Source: Treponema sp. (lineage in GTDB: Bacteria > Spirochaetota > Spirochaetia > Treponematales > Breznakiellaceae). From it: DNA of 64,000 bases. The stretch spans positions 1 through 64,000 of the forward strand of contig WQXU01000001.1 of NCBI GenBank assembly GCA_009781635.1. Reading direction: 5' to 3'. Below, piece by piece: positions 1-6,081 of the stretch (position 1 is the stretch's first letter; each line of letters begins with the position of its first letter). The notes beneath the pieces are model-generated. The model did no database searches, was not told where the DNA came from, and saw only the letters and a list, made by a program, of their open reading frames with translations. The position numbers and the translations under genes were made by a program.

Positions 1-446
1 TCCATAATTTTAGTAGGTCTTGTTTTTATGCCCAATCTAGGCGGAGACTATGCACAATCATTAACGTACGCTATGCACAATTCATGCGTACTCTATGCTC
101 GTTTTGGGGCGTAGTATTCAGGATTCAGAGAATGACATATCCTGCCTAACTGGCTCTTAATTTATATTATTGATAAAGGGCGGCTTGTACTTACTGCTTC
201 CCGAACAGGAACACATTCTGATCTTTTTGATAAAAAGAAACGACAGAAATAGTAGCTTTGGCAGCATCTGCCACTTTATCTATAAAATGGATCTTCTAAA
301 ATTGTATTGTTCGTCTTCAAGCATAAGGTATATTGCATCTTTTATTATAGGAATAAAAATATTAATCAATCTGCCTTCAATGAAAAATCTTATAAACATT
401 TTTATTATCCCAGGCGGATTCACCGTTTAGTGTCAGGCATTGGGGT
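1..446. other. Intergenic/accessory DNA without a supported gene
   Basis: I see no gene I would defend here. The open frames on the + strand have no recognisable product and no ribosome-binding site. On the - strand, short broken frames around 200-330 might be debris of a gene downstream of the DUF2442 gene, but I cannot identify it. The first 120 bases hold a short direct repeat with the core CTATGCACAAT, described separately. Confidence 0.4.
47..115. repeat. Short direct repeats with core CTATGCACAAT
   Basis: Three successive units of roughly 22 bp begin with CTATGC: ACTATGCACAATCATT, GCTATGCACAATTCAT and CTCTATGCTCGTTTTG. The first two share an 11-bp core and the third is diverged. The array is too short and degenerate to name. 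It could be a remnant of a repeat-rich site such as a recombination or protein-binding site, or chance. Confidence 0.3.
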
Positions 447-698
447 TTATACAGTTTCTTTTAAAATAACTTTGCCTTTTTCATATAATACTTCGGGATC
501 CAAATCTACCCCATTTGGCCATTCTATTGAATCGTATGATATCTTAACCATTCTAAAAAACTTTTCATCTTTTAATGTTCTGAATAATCCTGTATCCAGA
601 TACGGTTTTACATCAAACAATTTTTTTTCTTTATTTTCAAAAGTCAGCTCTAATATATAATTTGCTAATGGTTTCACTTTTTTTACAGATAAATACAT
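447..698 (-). CDS. DUF2442 family protein (TA-type partner)
   Basis: An 83-residue protein matching the DUF2442 pattern: a short hydrophobic N-terminal strand, a motif like LFDVKPYLDTGLFRTLKDE, then DSIEWPNGVDLDPEVLY. Family members are small and typically encoded next to a DUF4160 protein, an arrangement generally regarded as toxin-antitoxin-like; which partner is toxic is not settled to my knowledge. It lies 9 bp downstream of the DUF4160 gene, and its Shine-Dalgarno-like AGGCGG overlaps the upstream stop codon, so translation is probably coupled. Start ATG at 698 is well placed. Function is inferred from family and context only. Confidence 0.75.
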   Translation of the reverse strand: MYLSVKKVKPLANYILELTFENKEKKLFDVKPYLDTGLFRTLKDEKFFRMVKISYDSIEWPNGVDLDPEVLYEKGKVILKETV

Positions 699-707
699 TT
701 TTACCGC

Positions 708-974
708 CTATATTAATGGAGCAATTTTATATGGAAGTTCACCATTCTGTGACAACTCCCAATTAGCCAGGAGTTCGTCTTTATGTAAAATTATCCAAGC
801 AGAAACCAGTTTTTCTTTATCCTGCGGCAACTTTCCTTTCAATCTATCTCCTGTTTTTATATTAAAAGTTGCTTTTTTATCCTGATATAAAGCATGAATA
901 TGAGGGGGATTATGATCTTTTTTTCCCAAATACATTCTTATCAATATGCCATAAAACATTGAAATTGTTGCCAT
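708..974 (-). CDS. DUF4160 family protein (TA-type partner)
   Basis: An 88-residue protein with the DUF4160 signature: N-terminal FYGILIRMY, then HNPPHIHALYQDKKATFNI, and a C-terminal WILLHKDELLANWELSQNGELP-like helix. It is the first gene of a two-gene - strand operon with the DUF2442 gene. No Shine-Dalgarno is visible before the ATG at 974; instead a TATATT hexamer lies 6 bases upstream, with TTGAAA further upstream, so the mRNA may be leaderless. Known DUF4160/DUF2442 pairs occur on genomic islands and are treated as putative toxin-antitoxin modules; the biochemical activity is unknown. Confidence 0.75.
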   Translation of the reverse strand: MATISMFYGILIRMYLGKKDHNPPHIHALYQDKKATFNIKTGDRLKGKLPQDKEKLVSAWIILHKDELLANWELSQNGELPYKIAPLI

Positions 975-1050
975 TTGATTAATATATACTAGTTTTTATT
1001 ATTTTTCAATGTTTCACGCTCCGTACCTAAGAGCACTCTGGTTGCTACCG

Positions 1051-1147
1051 ACACCCCTACGCTATATTGTGTAGGGGATGTCACAAATAAAAAGGTTGAG
1101 CGGTGATAAACACCAATTGGGGGTTCCTGTTACGGAGCCCCTTTTTA
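1051..1147 (+). repeat. Three-hairpin repeat, copy 1 (ends as terminator)
   Basis: Copy 1 of a 90-bp sequence that recurs at 5281 with 82 of 90 positions identical and no gaps. On the + strand it can fold into three successive hairpins: CCCCTAC with GTAGGGG, GGTG with CACC around TTTAT-like loop bases, and GGGGTTCC with GGAGCCCC followed by a T-run. The last is a good rho-independent terminator. It lies between the DUF4160 gene and the 3' end of the brnA-like gene. Differences between copies mostly keep the stems. It could be a small RNA with its own terminator, or a mobile palindromic repeat. Confidence 0.6.
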
Positions 1148-1167
1148 TTATCAATTAACAATGTAAT

Positions 1168-1398
1168 CTACGTTAAAGCGGCATCAAGAATAGCTGCCCC
1201 TTGTTTCATTGCTGCTGCCCGCTCTTCCATGCTGTCAAAGTTGACAGGGCGAAATTCTGATAACTGTTTTTCTGTAAGTAATGGGCAATCAGGGTCATAA
1301 GTATAGGGGCGTTTAGCGGCCGCTTCTATTTCCACTTTTATTGCCGCTCTTCTCTCAGGGGTTAACTCTCTGCCAACCGTGTATCTCACTACTGCCAT
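1168..1398 (-). CDS. BrnA-like antitoxin
   Basis: A 76-residue protein encoded directly after a BrnT-type toxin. It starts MAVVRYTVGRELTPERR and has an acidic middle section (DPDCPLLTEKQLSEFRPVNFD) of the type seen in antitoxins partnered with DUF497 toxins; a C-terminal helix follows. The start at 1398 is chosen because GGAGG sits 7 bases upstream; a longer frame to 1428 lacks a site. Its 5' end overlaps the toxin gene by 44 bp. Expected role is to bind and neutralise the toxin and repress the operon; I cannot clearly place a ribbon-helix-helix motif, so the antitoxin call rests on position and composition. Confidence 0.6.
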   Translation of the reverse strand: MAVVRYTVGRELTPERRAAIKVEIEAAAKRPYTYDPDCPLLTEKQLSEFRPVNFDSMEERAAAMKQGAAILDAALT

Positions 1399-1663
1399 GA
1401 TAAATCCTCCGTTCAAAAGGCTCAGCAACCCGAGCTGAAATTATACGAATAACTTCTCCACGCTCCGCATATACAACAAAAAGCACATCATCAACAAATC
1501 CCATAGTTTGCCAACGATCTTCATCAATGCTGGAATCGTCATCATGACGCTCCATGCGAAAGTGATCATAAAATGCAAGAGCCGCCGCATCAAAATAAAC
1601 GCCGTGGTCTCTAACATTATCTTGCTCTTTTTCCAAGTCCCATTCAAACTCTAATTCAAACAT
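1355..1663 (-). CDS. brnT: BrnT family toxin (DUF497 ribonuclease)
   Basis: A 102-residue protein with the BrnT/DUF497 fold signature: FEWDLEKEQDNVRDHGVYFDAAALAFYD near the N-terminus, then a D-rich turn, RWQTMGFVDDVLFVVYAERGEVIRIISARVAEPFERRIYH. The conserved WD..K..N..HGV and RIISAR..E motifs match the RelE-like BrnT toxins, which cleave RNA. It heads a bicistronic operon with a downstream antitoxin, the usual brnTA order. GGGGA about 9 bases before the ATG is the probable ribosome-binding site. The C-terminus is some ten residues longer than typical, running into the antitoxin gene. Confidence 0.85.
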   Translation of the reverse strand: MFELEFEWDLEKEQDNVRDHGVYFDAAALAFYDHFRMERHDDDSSIDEDRWQTMGFVDDVLFVVYAERGEVIRIISARVAEPFERRIYHGSSEIHGWQRVNP

Positions 1664-1826
1664 AACATATAATCCCCAAAAAGTAAAATCTCAAATCGAT
1701 ATTATTACTTTTTACCTACATAATCGTATAGTCATTTTATTAAAGTTTGTCAATGAAAAATTAACAAAAACCTGAATTCTTATTCAGCTTCAATTTTAGC
1801 CCGCTAAAAAACGATAGAATTCCCGC

Positions 1827-2001
1827 ATGGATATGCTTTTGGTAGAAGATAACGAAAACATACAAAAGATCAACAAAAGGATGCTGGAAAAATATGGCAA
1901 GTTTAATTTGCGCCTTGCCATGAATCTGGCTGAAGTTCAGGAACAAATAGCTCAAACTGCACCTGATGTTATAGTGCTTGATATTATGCTGCCTTTGCAC
2001 C
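1827..2001 (+). pseudogene. Truncated response-regulator receiver domain
   Basis: The frame encodes a recognisable receiver-domain N-terminus: MDMLLVEDNENIQKINKRML with the acidic pair, then DVIVLDIMLP carrying the phosphoacceptor aspartate. It breaks off right after this motif, exactly where the 51-bp left inverted repeat of the MazEF-type element begins (2002); the frame then ends in the repeat. Sequence beyond the right inverted repeat (after 2858) does not resume a receiver domain in any frame I tried, so insertion was accompanied or followed by loss of the rest. Dead gene. Confidence 0.75.
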
Positions 2002-2052
2002 CCCACCGCTATATATCCTAGATTCCCGCCTTAAAAGTTAACCTACAAAGGG
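2002..2052 (+). repeat. Left terminal inverted repeat (51 bp)
   Basis: Begins CCCACCGCTATATATCC and ends CCTACAAAGGG. Its reverse complement is found at 2808-2858 with two mismatches (positions 7 and 29 of the repeat). It begins immediately after the codons for the receiver-domain LDIMLP motif. Confidence 0.85.
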
Positions 2053-2071
2053 AAAAGGGAACAATGAGGAA

Positions 2072-2440
2072 TTAAACAGCTAATGCAATGCGGAGAGCGG
2101 TATTCACTTCTTCCATTTTGGTATCGGAGAGCGAGCTGACAAAGTTGGTCAGCAGATGTTTTGGGATACTAGCCAGGTAATCAAGAGGGGAACCTTCGCC
2201 AATTTACAATTGGCTCGGTTGAGGTTCACAATAGATTGCGCTATCATGTTTGAGCCCTTCGTCAGAACCTACATCGACTTGAGTCGGAAGGTCTTCGTAT
2301 TTAGTGTGTACTGGAGCGCAAATGACAGAGTTGAATTGGGTATCAATCAACACTTGCCGGGAAACAATCAGATAAACACGATAATCTTTTGGATCGTATT
2401 TATCTCCTTCGTGTACCCTGTAAAAGTCTCCGCGCTTCAT
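2072..2440 (-). pseudogene. MazF/PemK-like toxin interrupted by a 48-nt insert with a stop
   Basis: From ATG 2440 the frame encodes MKRGDFYRVHEGDKYDPKDYRVYLIVSRQ..., typical of MazF/PemK endoribonucleases (RGD near the N-terminus, RP/RVYLIVSRQ, then DEGLKHDSAIYC). It stops at codon 79 (TAA at 2204-2206). The same frame reopens and encodes the expected C-terminus, SIPKHLLTNFVSSLSD...ALRIAL, to a TAA at 2072. Removing 48 nt (2177-2224) would restore a standard length of about 106 residues. The insert forms a hairpin and carries the stop. The 78-residue product lacks the last helix, so it is probably inactive. The start overlaps the antitoxin stop as ATGA. Confidence 0.75.
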
Positions 2441-2676
2441 ATACTAACATCTTCCGGGTGGCAATTCTGCATTTCAAGTACATCTGCCATTTCAACTTTA
2501 AGCCGTTGCGCAATACGATTGATGGCTGCTTTTTCTTCCTCCGCAGTCATAAGCTTTTTTGTAGGGTTTGACTGGGTAAATGTAAGAATTACCGGCTGTT
2601 CTCTTGAAAACCCTTTTGGAATATCTACTGTCATCCTGCCGTCGGCAGGGAATGTGATTGTTTGTGTTGCTACCAT
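2437..2676 (-). CDS. MazE/AbrB-like or related antitoxin
   Basis: A 79-residue protein encoded upstream of, and overlapping by 4 nt (ATGA), the MazF-like toxin. N-terminus MVATQTITFPADGRMTVDIPKGF reads like a short beta-strand DNA-binding segment, and the C-terminal half (MTAEEEKAAINRIAQRLKVEMADVLEMQ) is helical and charged, as expected for toxin binding. I cannot assign a specific antitoxin family with certainty. A good sigma70-type promoter lies directly upstream with only 6 bases between the -10 element and the ATG, so the mRNA is probably leaderless. It should still be functional while its toxin partner is broken. Confidence 0.65.
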   Translation of the reverse strand: MVATQTITFPADGRMTVDIPKGFSREQPVILTFTQSNPTKKLMTAEEEKAAINRIAQRLKVEMADVLEMQNCHPEDVSI

Positions 2677-2682
2677 GAGGTC

Positions 2683-2711
2683 AGTATAACGTGAAAATCA
2701 AAGAGAAACAA
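2683..2711 (-). promoter_or_regulatory. Sigma70-type promoter of the MazEF-like operon, leaderless
   Basis: Reading the - strand: TTGTTT (-35, 2711-2706), a 17-bp spacer, TATACT (-10, 2688-2683), six bases GACCTC, then the ATG of the antitoxin at 2676. The spacing puts the transcription start at or next to the A of ATG. No Shine-Dalgarno exists. Confidence 0.55.
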
Positions 2712-2807
2712 GGCACGTAGAGTTTCTATAAAAAACATAAAAAAACTGGATTATTTAATTCTTATTTGAGTTATATATGAATTTGAATCAATTTTTTAAT
2801 ACCATTT

Positions 2808-2858
2808 CCCTTTGTAGGTTAACTTTTAATGCGGGAATCTAGGATATATAGTGGTGGG
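2808..2858 (-). repeat. Right terminal inverted repeat (51 bp)
   Basis: Inverted copy of 2002-2052, ending GTGGTGGG at the outer boundary. The flanking sequence ATAATTTATGGGAGGC shows no direct repeat with the left flank. Confidence 0.85.
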
Positions 2859-3097
2859 ATAATTTATGGGAGGCAAAAGCCTCAAACATTGGTTACTATA
2901 AAAATCCAATCGGGTAAGATGATAGTCACTTTTATCGTTGAACTTTTTTTAATAAAGTTGGGTAATACACTTGATTTCTTTATAAAAAACCTATAGTTTA
3001 TATTTAAATACATAAACGCTATTATTATTTATCATATCAGCCTATAAATTTTATCTATCAGCAATAATTTTTATAAACTCGTTTCAAGGACAGCAAA

Positions 3098-3544
3098 GTG
3101 GCTGTAAAAAAAAACTATCAAATTCCGGAAATTATAGAAACAGAAGATGAAAAAAAATATTTCGTAAAGGAGCTTAAAAAAATATATTTCGATTGGGCCT
3201 TACATAATATTCGGGGAAAGTCATTTTTTAATAAATCCATTAACAAATCAATTTCAGTTTCCAGATATGGACTTGGAGAGTGGAAAACCAATACAAAATC
3301 AAAAGAACAGGCGCTTTCTATTAAAATCCTGGATCAATTACTGGAAAATGCGGTTTTTTGGAAAAACAAAATACACAATCCTCTTGATTCAAATATTATT
3401 GAAGTTCTTTATTTTAAGCAGGATTGCAAAATAAATTTTAATATGTATACAGCAATTATGACTGTAAAGGTTTATAAAGCACATAATCACCACAAATATT
3501 ATCATCATTACCTTGATGATTTTACATTAACCTCTGTACAATAA
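3098..3544 (+). CDS. Orphan protein resembling LPD3 polyvalent-protein domain
   Basis: A 148-residue basic protein starting at GTG 3098, with AAGGA 8 bases upstream. The central segment reads SISVSRYGLGEW..., then SIKILDQLLENAVFW, NIIEVLYF, INFNMYTAIMTVKVY and HKYYHHYLDDF. This order (short strand with VS.xG, helix LLENA, two strands with a final YYH..L.D) resembles the large polyvalent protein-associated domain 3 of phage and conjugative-element proteins. That assignment is from memory of the pattern and is tentative. It stands alone, between transposon debris and a non-coding stretch, so it may be a remnant of a mobile element. No other function can be claimed. Confidence 0.5.
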   Translation: MAVKKNYQIPEIIETEDEKKYFVKELKKIYFDWALHNIRGKSFFNKSINKSISVSRYGLGEWKTNTKSKEQALSIKILDQLLENAVFWKNKIHNPLDSNIIEVLYFKQDCKINFNMYTAIMTVKVYKAHNHHKYYHHYLDDFTLTSVQ

Positions 3545-3546
3545 AA

Positions 3547-3627
3547 AAACCATGCTCAAGCATACTGCACCCTACCTCGTAAGGTCAGGAATGCGCTTTT
3601 CTTGCATGGTTTCCAGGCAACCGCCTG
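3547..3627 (-). ncRNA. Rod-like double hairpin; terminator or small RNA
   Basis: AAACCATGC (3547-3555) pairs perfectly with GCATGGTTT (3604-3612). The interior adds AAGCAT with ATGCGCTT (one bulged G), CCT with AGG, and ACCT-CGTA-AGGT at the tip, giving an extended rod of about 66 nt. A second hairpin CAGGC-AACC-GCCTG follows at 3614-3627. On the - strand the large stem is followed by a run of T, as in a rho-independent terminator, although no gene precedes it on that strand; this makes a short - strand RNA possible. On the + strand it directly follows the stop of the orphan gene and could end its transcript. Confidence 0.4.
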
Positions 3628-3664
3628 TCTATAATATATAATATTATTTATATTTCGTCTACGC

Positions 3665-3800
3665 ATTTTGCGATCACGCTTCTGCGCTTGTCTCCGCTAT
3701 TTTATGTCTGAGGTGCTCCCCCATCCTCTAAACCCTATTCTCCGATCCCTACTCCCCAACCCTCGAACCCTATTCCTTAAACCCCACTCCCTTCCCTGGT
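3665..3800. repeat. GCGATCACGCTT core plus C-rich degenerate tract, copy A
   Basis: CATTTTGCGATCACGCTT is followed after about 35 bp by C-rich DNA of units such as CCCTACTCCCCAACCCTCGA and ACCCTATTCC. The same core followed by the same kind of C-rich units occurs at 6082-6290, so this is a dispersed composite repeat. The opposite strand is G-rich. Confidence 0.5.
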
Positions 3801-4336
3801 AGCGGCAACCGCTTTTCAAAGACAATGCGTTGCTGGTTGTTATTCGTTAGCACGAGGTAAATAATATTGCCTCAGTTTAAGGGAAAACCAGCATCGTTCT
3901 TTTCAAACTTTACTTAGTATACCAGCTTCAGCATTTCTTTTTTCATAACCTCGTTAGGTGATAATTGTATTATTAATATATAATACATAATTAGAATATA
4001 AAGCGAATGAATTATTTTTGCCCCACTGCCATTGTTCTGTCCTAGCTTGGGAATTAGAGAAAAAAGAGGAAAAGATAAAAGAAGATATCGTAAAAGACTA
4101 CAGCGCAATAAGCAAAATGATATAAAATAATAAGTATTTTTCATAAAAAAACTAAAATTTTATAATAAATTCATTTGAAAAATAAATAATAAACTATGAT
4201 AATAACACAATGATCGTTATAACTGCTTTAACTGGCAAGAAACATTCATTAAACTCAACACAAAAAATGCCACAGATATTTTTGTGAGTAATCAACAATC
4301 AACTATTATGAATGCTTAATGTGTTAGGTAGTTAAA

Positions 4337-4356
4337 AACAACTCGTATGGGTTGTT
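4337..4356 (+). promoter_or_regulatory. Leader hairpin before the secreted-protein gene
   Basis: AACAAC-TCGTATGG-GTTGTT forms a 6-bp stem with an 8-base loop, ending 16 bases before the GGAGG ribosome-binding site at 4373. It may stabilise the leader or be a repressor site. Confidence 0.3.
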
Positions 4357-4383
4357 AAGATAAAGAGTTTTTTGGAGGTTTTT

Positions 4384-5235
4384 ATGAGATTTAGGTACGT
4401 CGTGATTTTTTCTATCTTGTCGTTTTTTTTATTGAGTCCTTTATTTGGACAAGCTGTTAATGTAAGAGATTTTAACGAAGCATTAACAAGCGGTAATGTT
4501 ACATTAGAATCCGCTAATGGAACAGGATACATTTCAACTGTTACAGGACGATTGAGAAACAATACGAGAAACGAAATTCAAATTAATGTTTCTATAACTA
4601 ATGGGCTTTATTTTGTAAATTCCGGAGCTGGTCAGAATATGATTGCAGTGGCTGTATATCTGGAGGGCAATAGATTTTATCGGTCGGGAACAATTAGATA
4701 TATAATATTACCGGCGAATACTACAACAAATATTATTTTTGTTTCTTTATGCGCAGATCGGGAAAAAGATGCTCCAAAAACAAATGAATTGCTTATAAGA
4801 ACAAATATGCCTTCTAATTTACAATCAATAGCTACAAGGTTAAGTAATTATTATGCTGCTAATTACGGCACGGCTGTAAACGAACCAATTCAACTTGCAT
4901 TATGGCGAGAACAAAGAGAATCAATTTCTGATATTGCTGCAATTTACAATTTTACTGCAGAGGACTGGACAACCTCCTCTAATATTCTTGGATTGCCGCC
5001 GCCTCCAATAGATCCTATTCCTGCAGGTACATATTCTTATAGTTCCAGATATTCAGTCACAATTAACGGTAATAATTTTACAATGAATTGGGAAGACAGT
5101 ATATACAGAGGAACCTATATAAGAATAGATAATGCAATAATTTTAAAAGCAACAAGTGGTGATTATAAAGGTGTATTTACAATAGTCAATAATGGTATAC
5201 AAGACCGTGATGGCGACTTGTGGCGCAGGCGTTAA
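4384..5235 (+). CDS. Secreted hypothetical protein
   Basis: A 283-residue protein with a clear signal peptide: MRFRYVVIF, a hydrophobic core, then SPLFGQ before AVNVRD. The ATG at 4384 is chosen over the in-frame TTG at 4372 because GGAGG lies 6 bases before it and the signal peptide begins there. The N-terminal half is beta-rich with repeated Asn/Thr (GRLRNNTRNEIQINVSITNG, ILPANTTTNIIFVSLCADREKD) and one cysteine. A proline linker (LPPPPIDPIP) leads to a C-terminal strand-rich unit with short turns, ending IQDRDGDLWRRR, resembling a small lipocalin-like barrel. Probably periplasmic or surface-exposed. I do not recognise a family. It is monocistronic, with a long AT-rich leader. Confidence 0.7.
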   Translation: MRFRYVVIFSILSFFLLSPLFGQAVNVRDFNEALTSGNVTLESANGTGYISTVTGRLRNNTRNEIQINVSITNGLYFVNSGAGQNMIAVAVYLEGNRFYRSGTIRYIILPANTTTNIIFVSLCADREKDAPKTNELLIRTNMPSNLQSIATRLSNYYAANYGTAVNEPIQLALWREQRESISDIAAIYNFTAEDWTTSSNILGLPPPPIDPIPAGTYSYSSRYSVTINGNNFTMNWEDSIYRGTYIRIDNAIILKATSGDYKGVFTIVNNGIQDRDGDLWRRR

Positions 5236-5240
5236 CATTG

Positions 5241-5280
5241 GGACGCTTTGATAGCAGCTGGGACGTTCTGGGAGCAGCTG
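5241..5280 (+). repeat. 20-bp tandem duplication
   Basis: GGACGCTTTGATAGCAGCTG is followed directly by GGACGTTCTGGGAGCAGCTG (16 of 20 identical). The pair abuts copy 2 of the three-hairpin repeat. Confidence 0.5.
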
Positions 5281-5382
5281 ACACCCCTATGCTATATGGT
5301 GTAGGGGATGTTACAAATAAAAAGGGTGAACGGTGATAAACACCAATTGGGGGTTCCTGTTACGGGGAACCTTTTTTTTTTT
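5281..5382 (+). repeat. Three-hairpin repeat, copy 2 (ends as terminator)
   Basis: Same 90-bp sequence as at 1051 (82 of 90 identical). Hairpin 1 CCCCTAT with GTAGGGG keeps pairing through a G-U; hairpin 2 GGTGATAAACACC is unchanged; hairpin 3 is GGTTCC with GGAACC followed by at least ten T. It follows the secreted-protein gene and faces the 3' end of the DUF5615/DUF433 operon, the same position relative to a toxin-antitoxin operon as copy 1. It would terminate transcription of the secreted-protein gene. Confidence 0.65.
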
Positions 5383-5405
5383 GCGTGTGAGGAAGATGGA
5401 TGAGA

Positions 5406-5768
5406 TTACAAAGGAAGCAAAGTTACACGGGTTTTGTTTTGGTCGATAGTGACAATCGCACCGGCTTCAATTTTGTCGGAGAACATATTAATTGCGCTGA
5501 TAACTATATTGTTTATCTTTCTGTGATTAAGAGTGCCTTCTTTCATTTGAACAACGCTTGGTTTTTTATTATGGTTAATTGCAAGAAATGTACCAAAATC
5601 GAGATCTTTATTAAAAATAACAAAATTATTTTCTGCAGCATAAGTAATAATGTTTATATCAGGATCATTCGGGGAGCCGATAGATGACCAGTGTACCGAT
5701 TCAATATTGTTATCAGTTAAAAGTTTAACCCATTTTGGGGAGAGGTTCATGTCAACAAGAATTTTCAT
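5406..5768 (-). CDS. DUF5615 PIN-like toxin
   Basis: A 120-residue protein starting MKILVDMNLSPKWVKLL, the DUF5615 (Mut7-C/PIN-like) signature with the first catalytic-type aspartate, followed by HWSSIGSPNDPD and NNFVIFNKDLDFGTFLA carrying the second acidic cluster. The usual VT.DxDF appears here as FNKDLDF. PIN-like proteins of this group are putative RNases and are regularly paired with DUF433 antitoxins, as here. Its start overlaps the stop of the antitoxin gene by 4 nt (ATGA), so translation is coupled. All key acidic residues seem present, so the toxin is probably intact. Confidence 0.85.
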   Translation of the reverse strand: MKILVDMNLSPKWVKLLTDNNIESVHWSSIGSPNDPDINIITYAAENNFVIFNKDLDFGTFLAINHNKKPSVVQMKEGTLNHRKINNIVISAINMFSDKIEAGAIVTIDQNKTRVTLLPL

Positions 5769-6040
5769 TCGGAAGAAATGGCGACCTCACGCCATTGACA
5801 GAGAGCTGCAGCGTATCGCAGAGCCTGCATTATGTCTTCCCTTTCAAGGTAGGGGTAGTCATCAAGCAGTTCATCAATTGTTTCGCCTGCTCCAATCTGC
5901 CCAACGATCATGCCGACAGTTACCCTCATGCCACGAATACACGGTTTACCTCCCATTATGGCAGGATTTTGCGTAATACAGTCAAGAGTATCAAAAGTGT
6001 CCCGGAAGCCAACCGGTCTTTCGGCAGTTTGTGTAGTCAT
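5765..6040 (-). CDS. DUF433 antitoxin
   Basis: A 91-residue protein with the DUF433 core ITQNPAIMGGKPCIRGMRVTVGMIVGQIGAGETIDELLDDYPYLEREDIMQALRYAA, including the characteristic GGKPCIRG.R motif and a winged helix-turn-helix-like region. This family provides the DNA-binding antitoxin of DUF433/DUF5615 modules. It is the first gene of the operon. No Shine-Dalgarno is visible; TATATT lies 5 bases before the ATG, again suggesting a leaderless transcript, though no good -35 is seen. Confidence 0.88.
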   Translation of the reverse strand: MTTQTAERPVGFRDTFDTLDCITQNPAIMGGKPCIRGMRVTVGMIVGQIGAGETIDELLDDYPYLEREDIMQALRYAAALCQWREVAISSE

Positions 6041-6081
6041 AAGTCAAATATAGCACAAAAAGAAACAATTAACTACGAGCA

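Larger units (their letters stand above)
2002..2858. mobile_element. TIR-bounded mini-element carrying MazEF-like cargo
   Basis: An 857-bp unit bounded by inverted repeats of 51 bp with only two mismatches (2002-2052 and 2808-2858; outer ends CCCACC and GGTGGG). It has no transposase; its only genes are a MazE-like antitoxin and an interrupted MazF-like toxin on the - strand. It interrupts a response-regulator gene at its left end. I see no convincing target-site duplication. It is best read as a non-autonomous transposon (MITE-like) that must be moved in trans, with a toxin-antitoxin pair as cargo. Confidence 0.7.
3545..4383. other. 839-bp non-coding stretch with hairpins, C-rich tract and 5' UTR
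   Basis: Contents in order: a long rod-like hairpin and a second hairpin (3547-3627); the sequence CATTTTGCGATCACGCTT (3665-3682), also found at 6082; a C-rich degenerate tract (about 3717-3800); a small hairpin AGCGG-CAA-CCGCT followed by TTTT near 3800; an AT-rich section of about 500 bp without convincing genes; and a 6-bp hairpin in the leader of the secreted-protein gene at 4337-4356. The frame on the - strand at 3914-4144 lacks a ribosome site and composition bias, and I do not call it a gene. Confidence 0.5.

Noticed and set aside
2156-2689. 177-residue open frame on the + strand
   Set aside because: It is antisense to the MazEF-like genes, has no ribosome-binding site and no recognisable domain.
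2859-3097. Missing half of the response regulator to the right of the element
   Set aside because: None of the three + strand frames after 2858 gives receiver-domain motifs.
3547-3627. Possible SRP (4.5S) RNA because of GGTCAGGA in a hairpin
   Set aside because: The invariant GGAAGGAAGCAGCC-type tetraloop region is absent and the rod folds differently.
3914-4144. 76-residue open frame on the - strand in the long intergenic stretch
   Set aside because: Low-complexity hydrophobic translation in AT-rich DNA, no ribosome-binding site, no neighbour.
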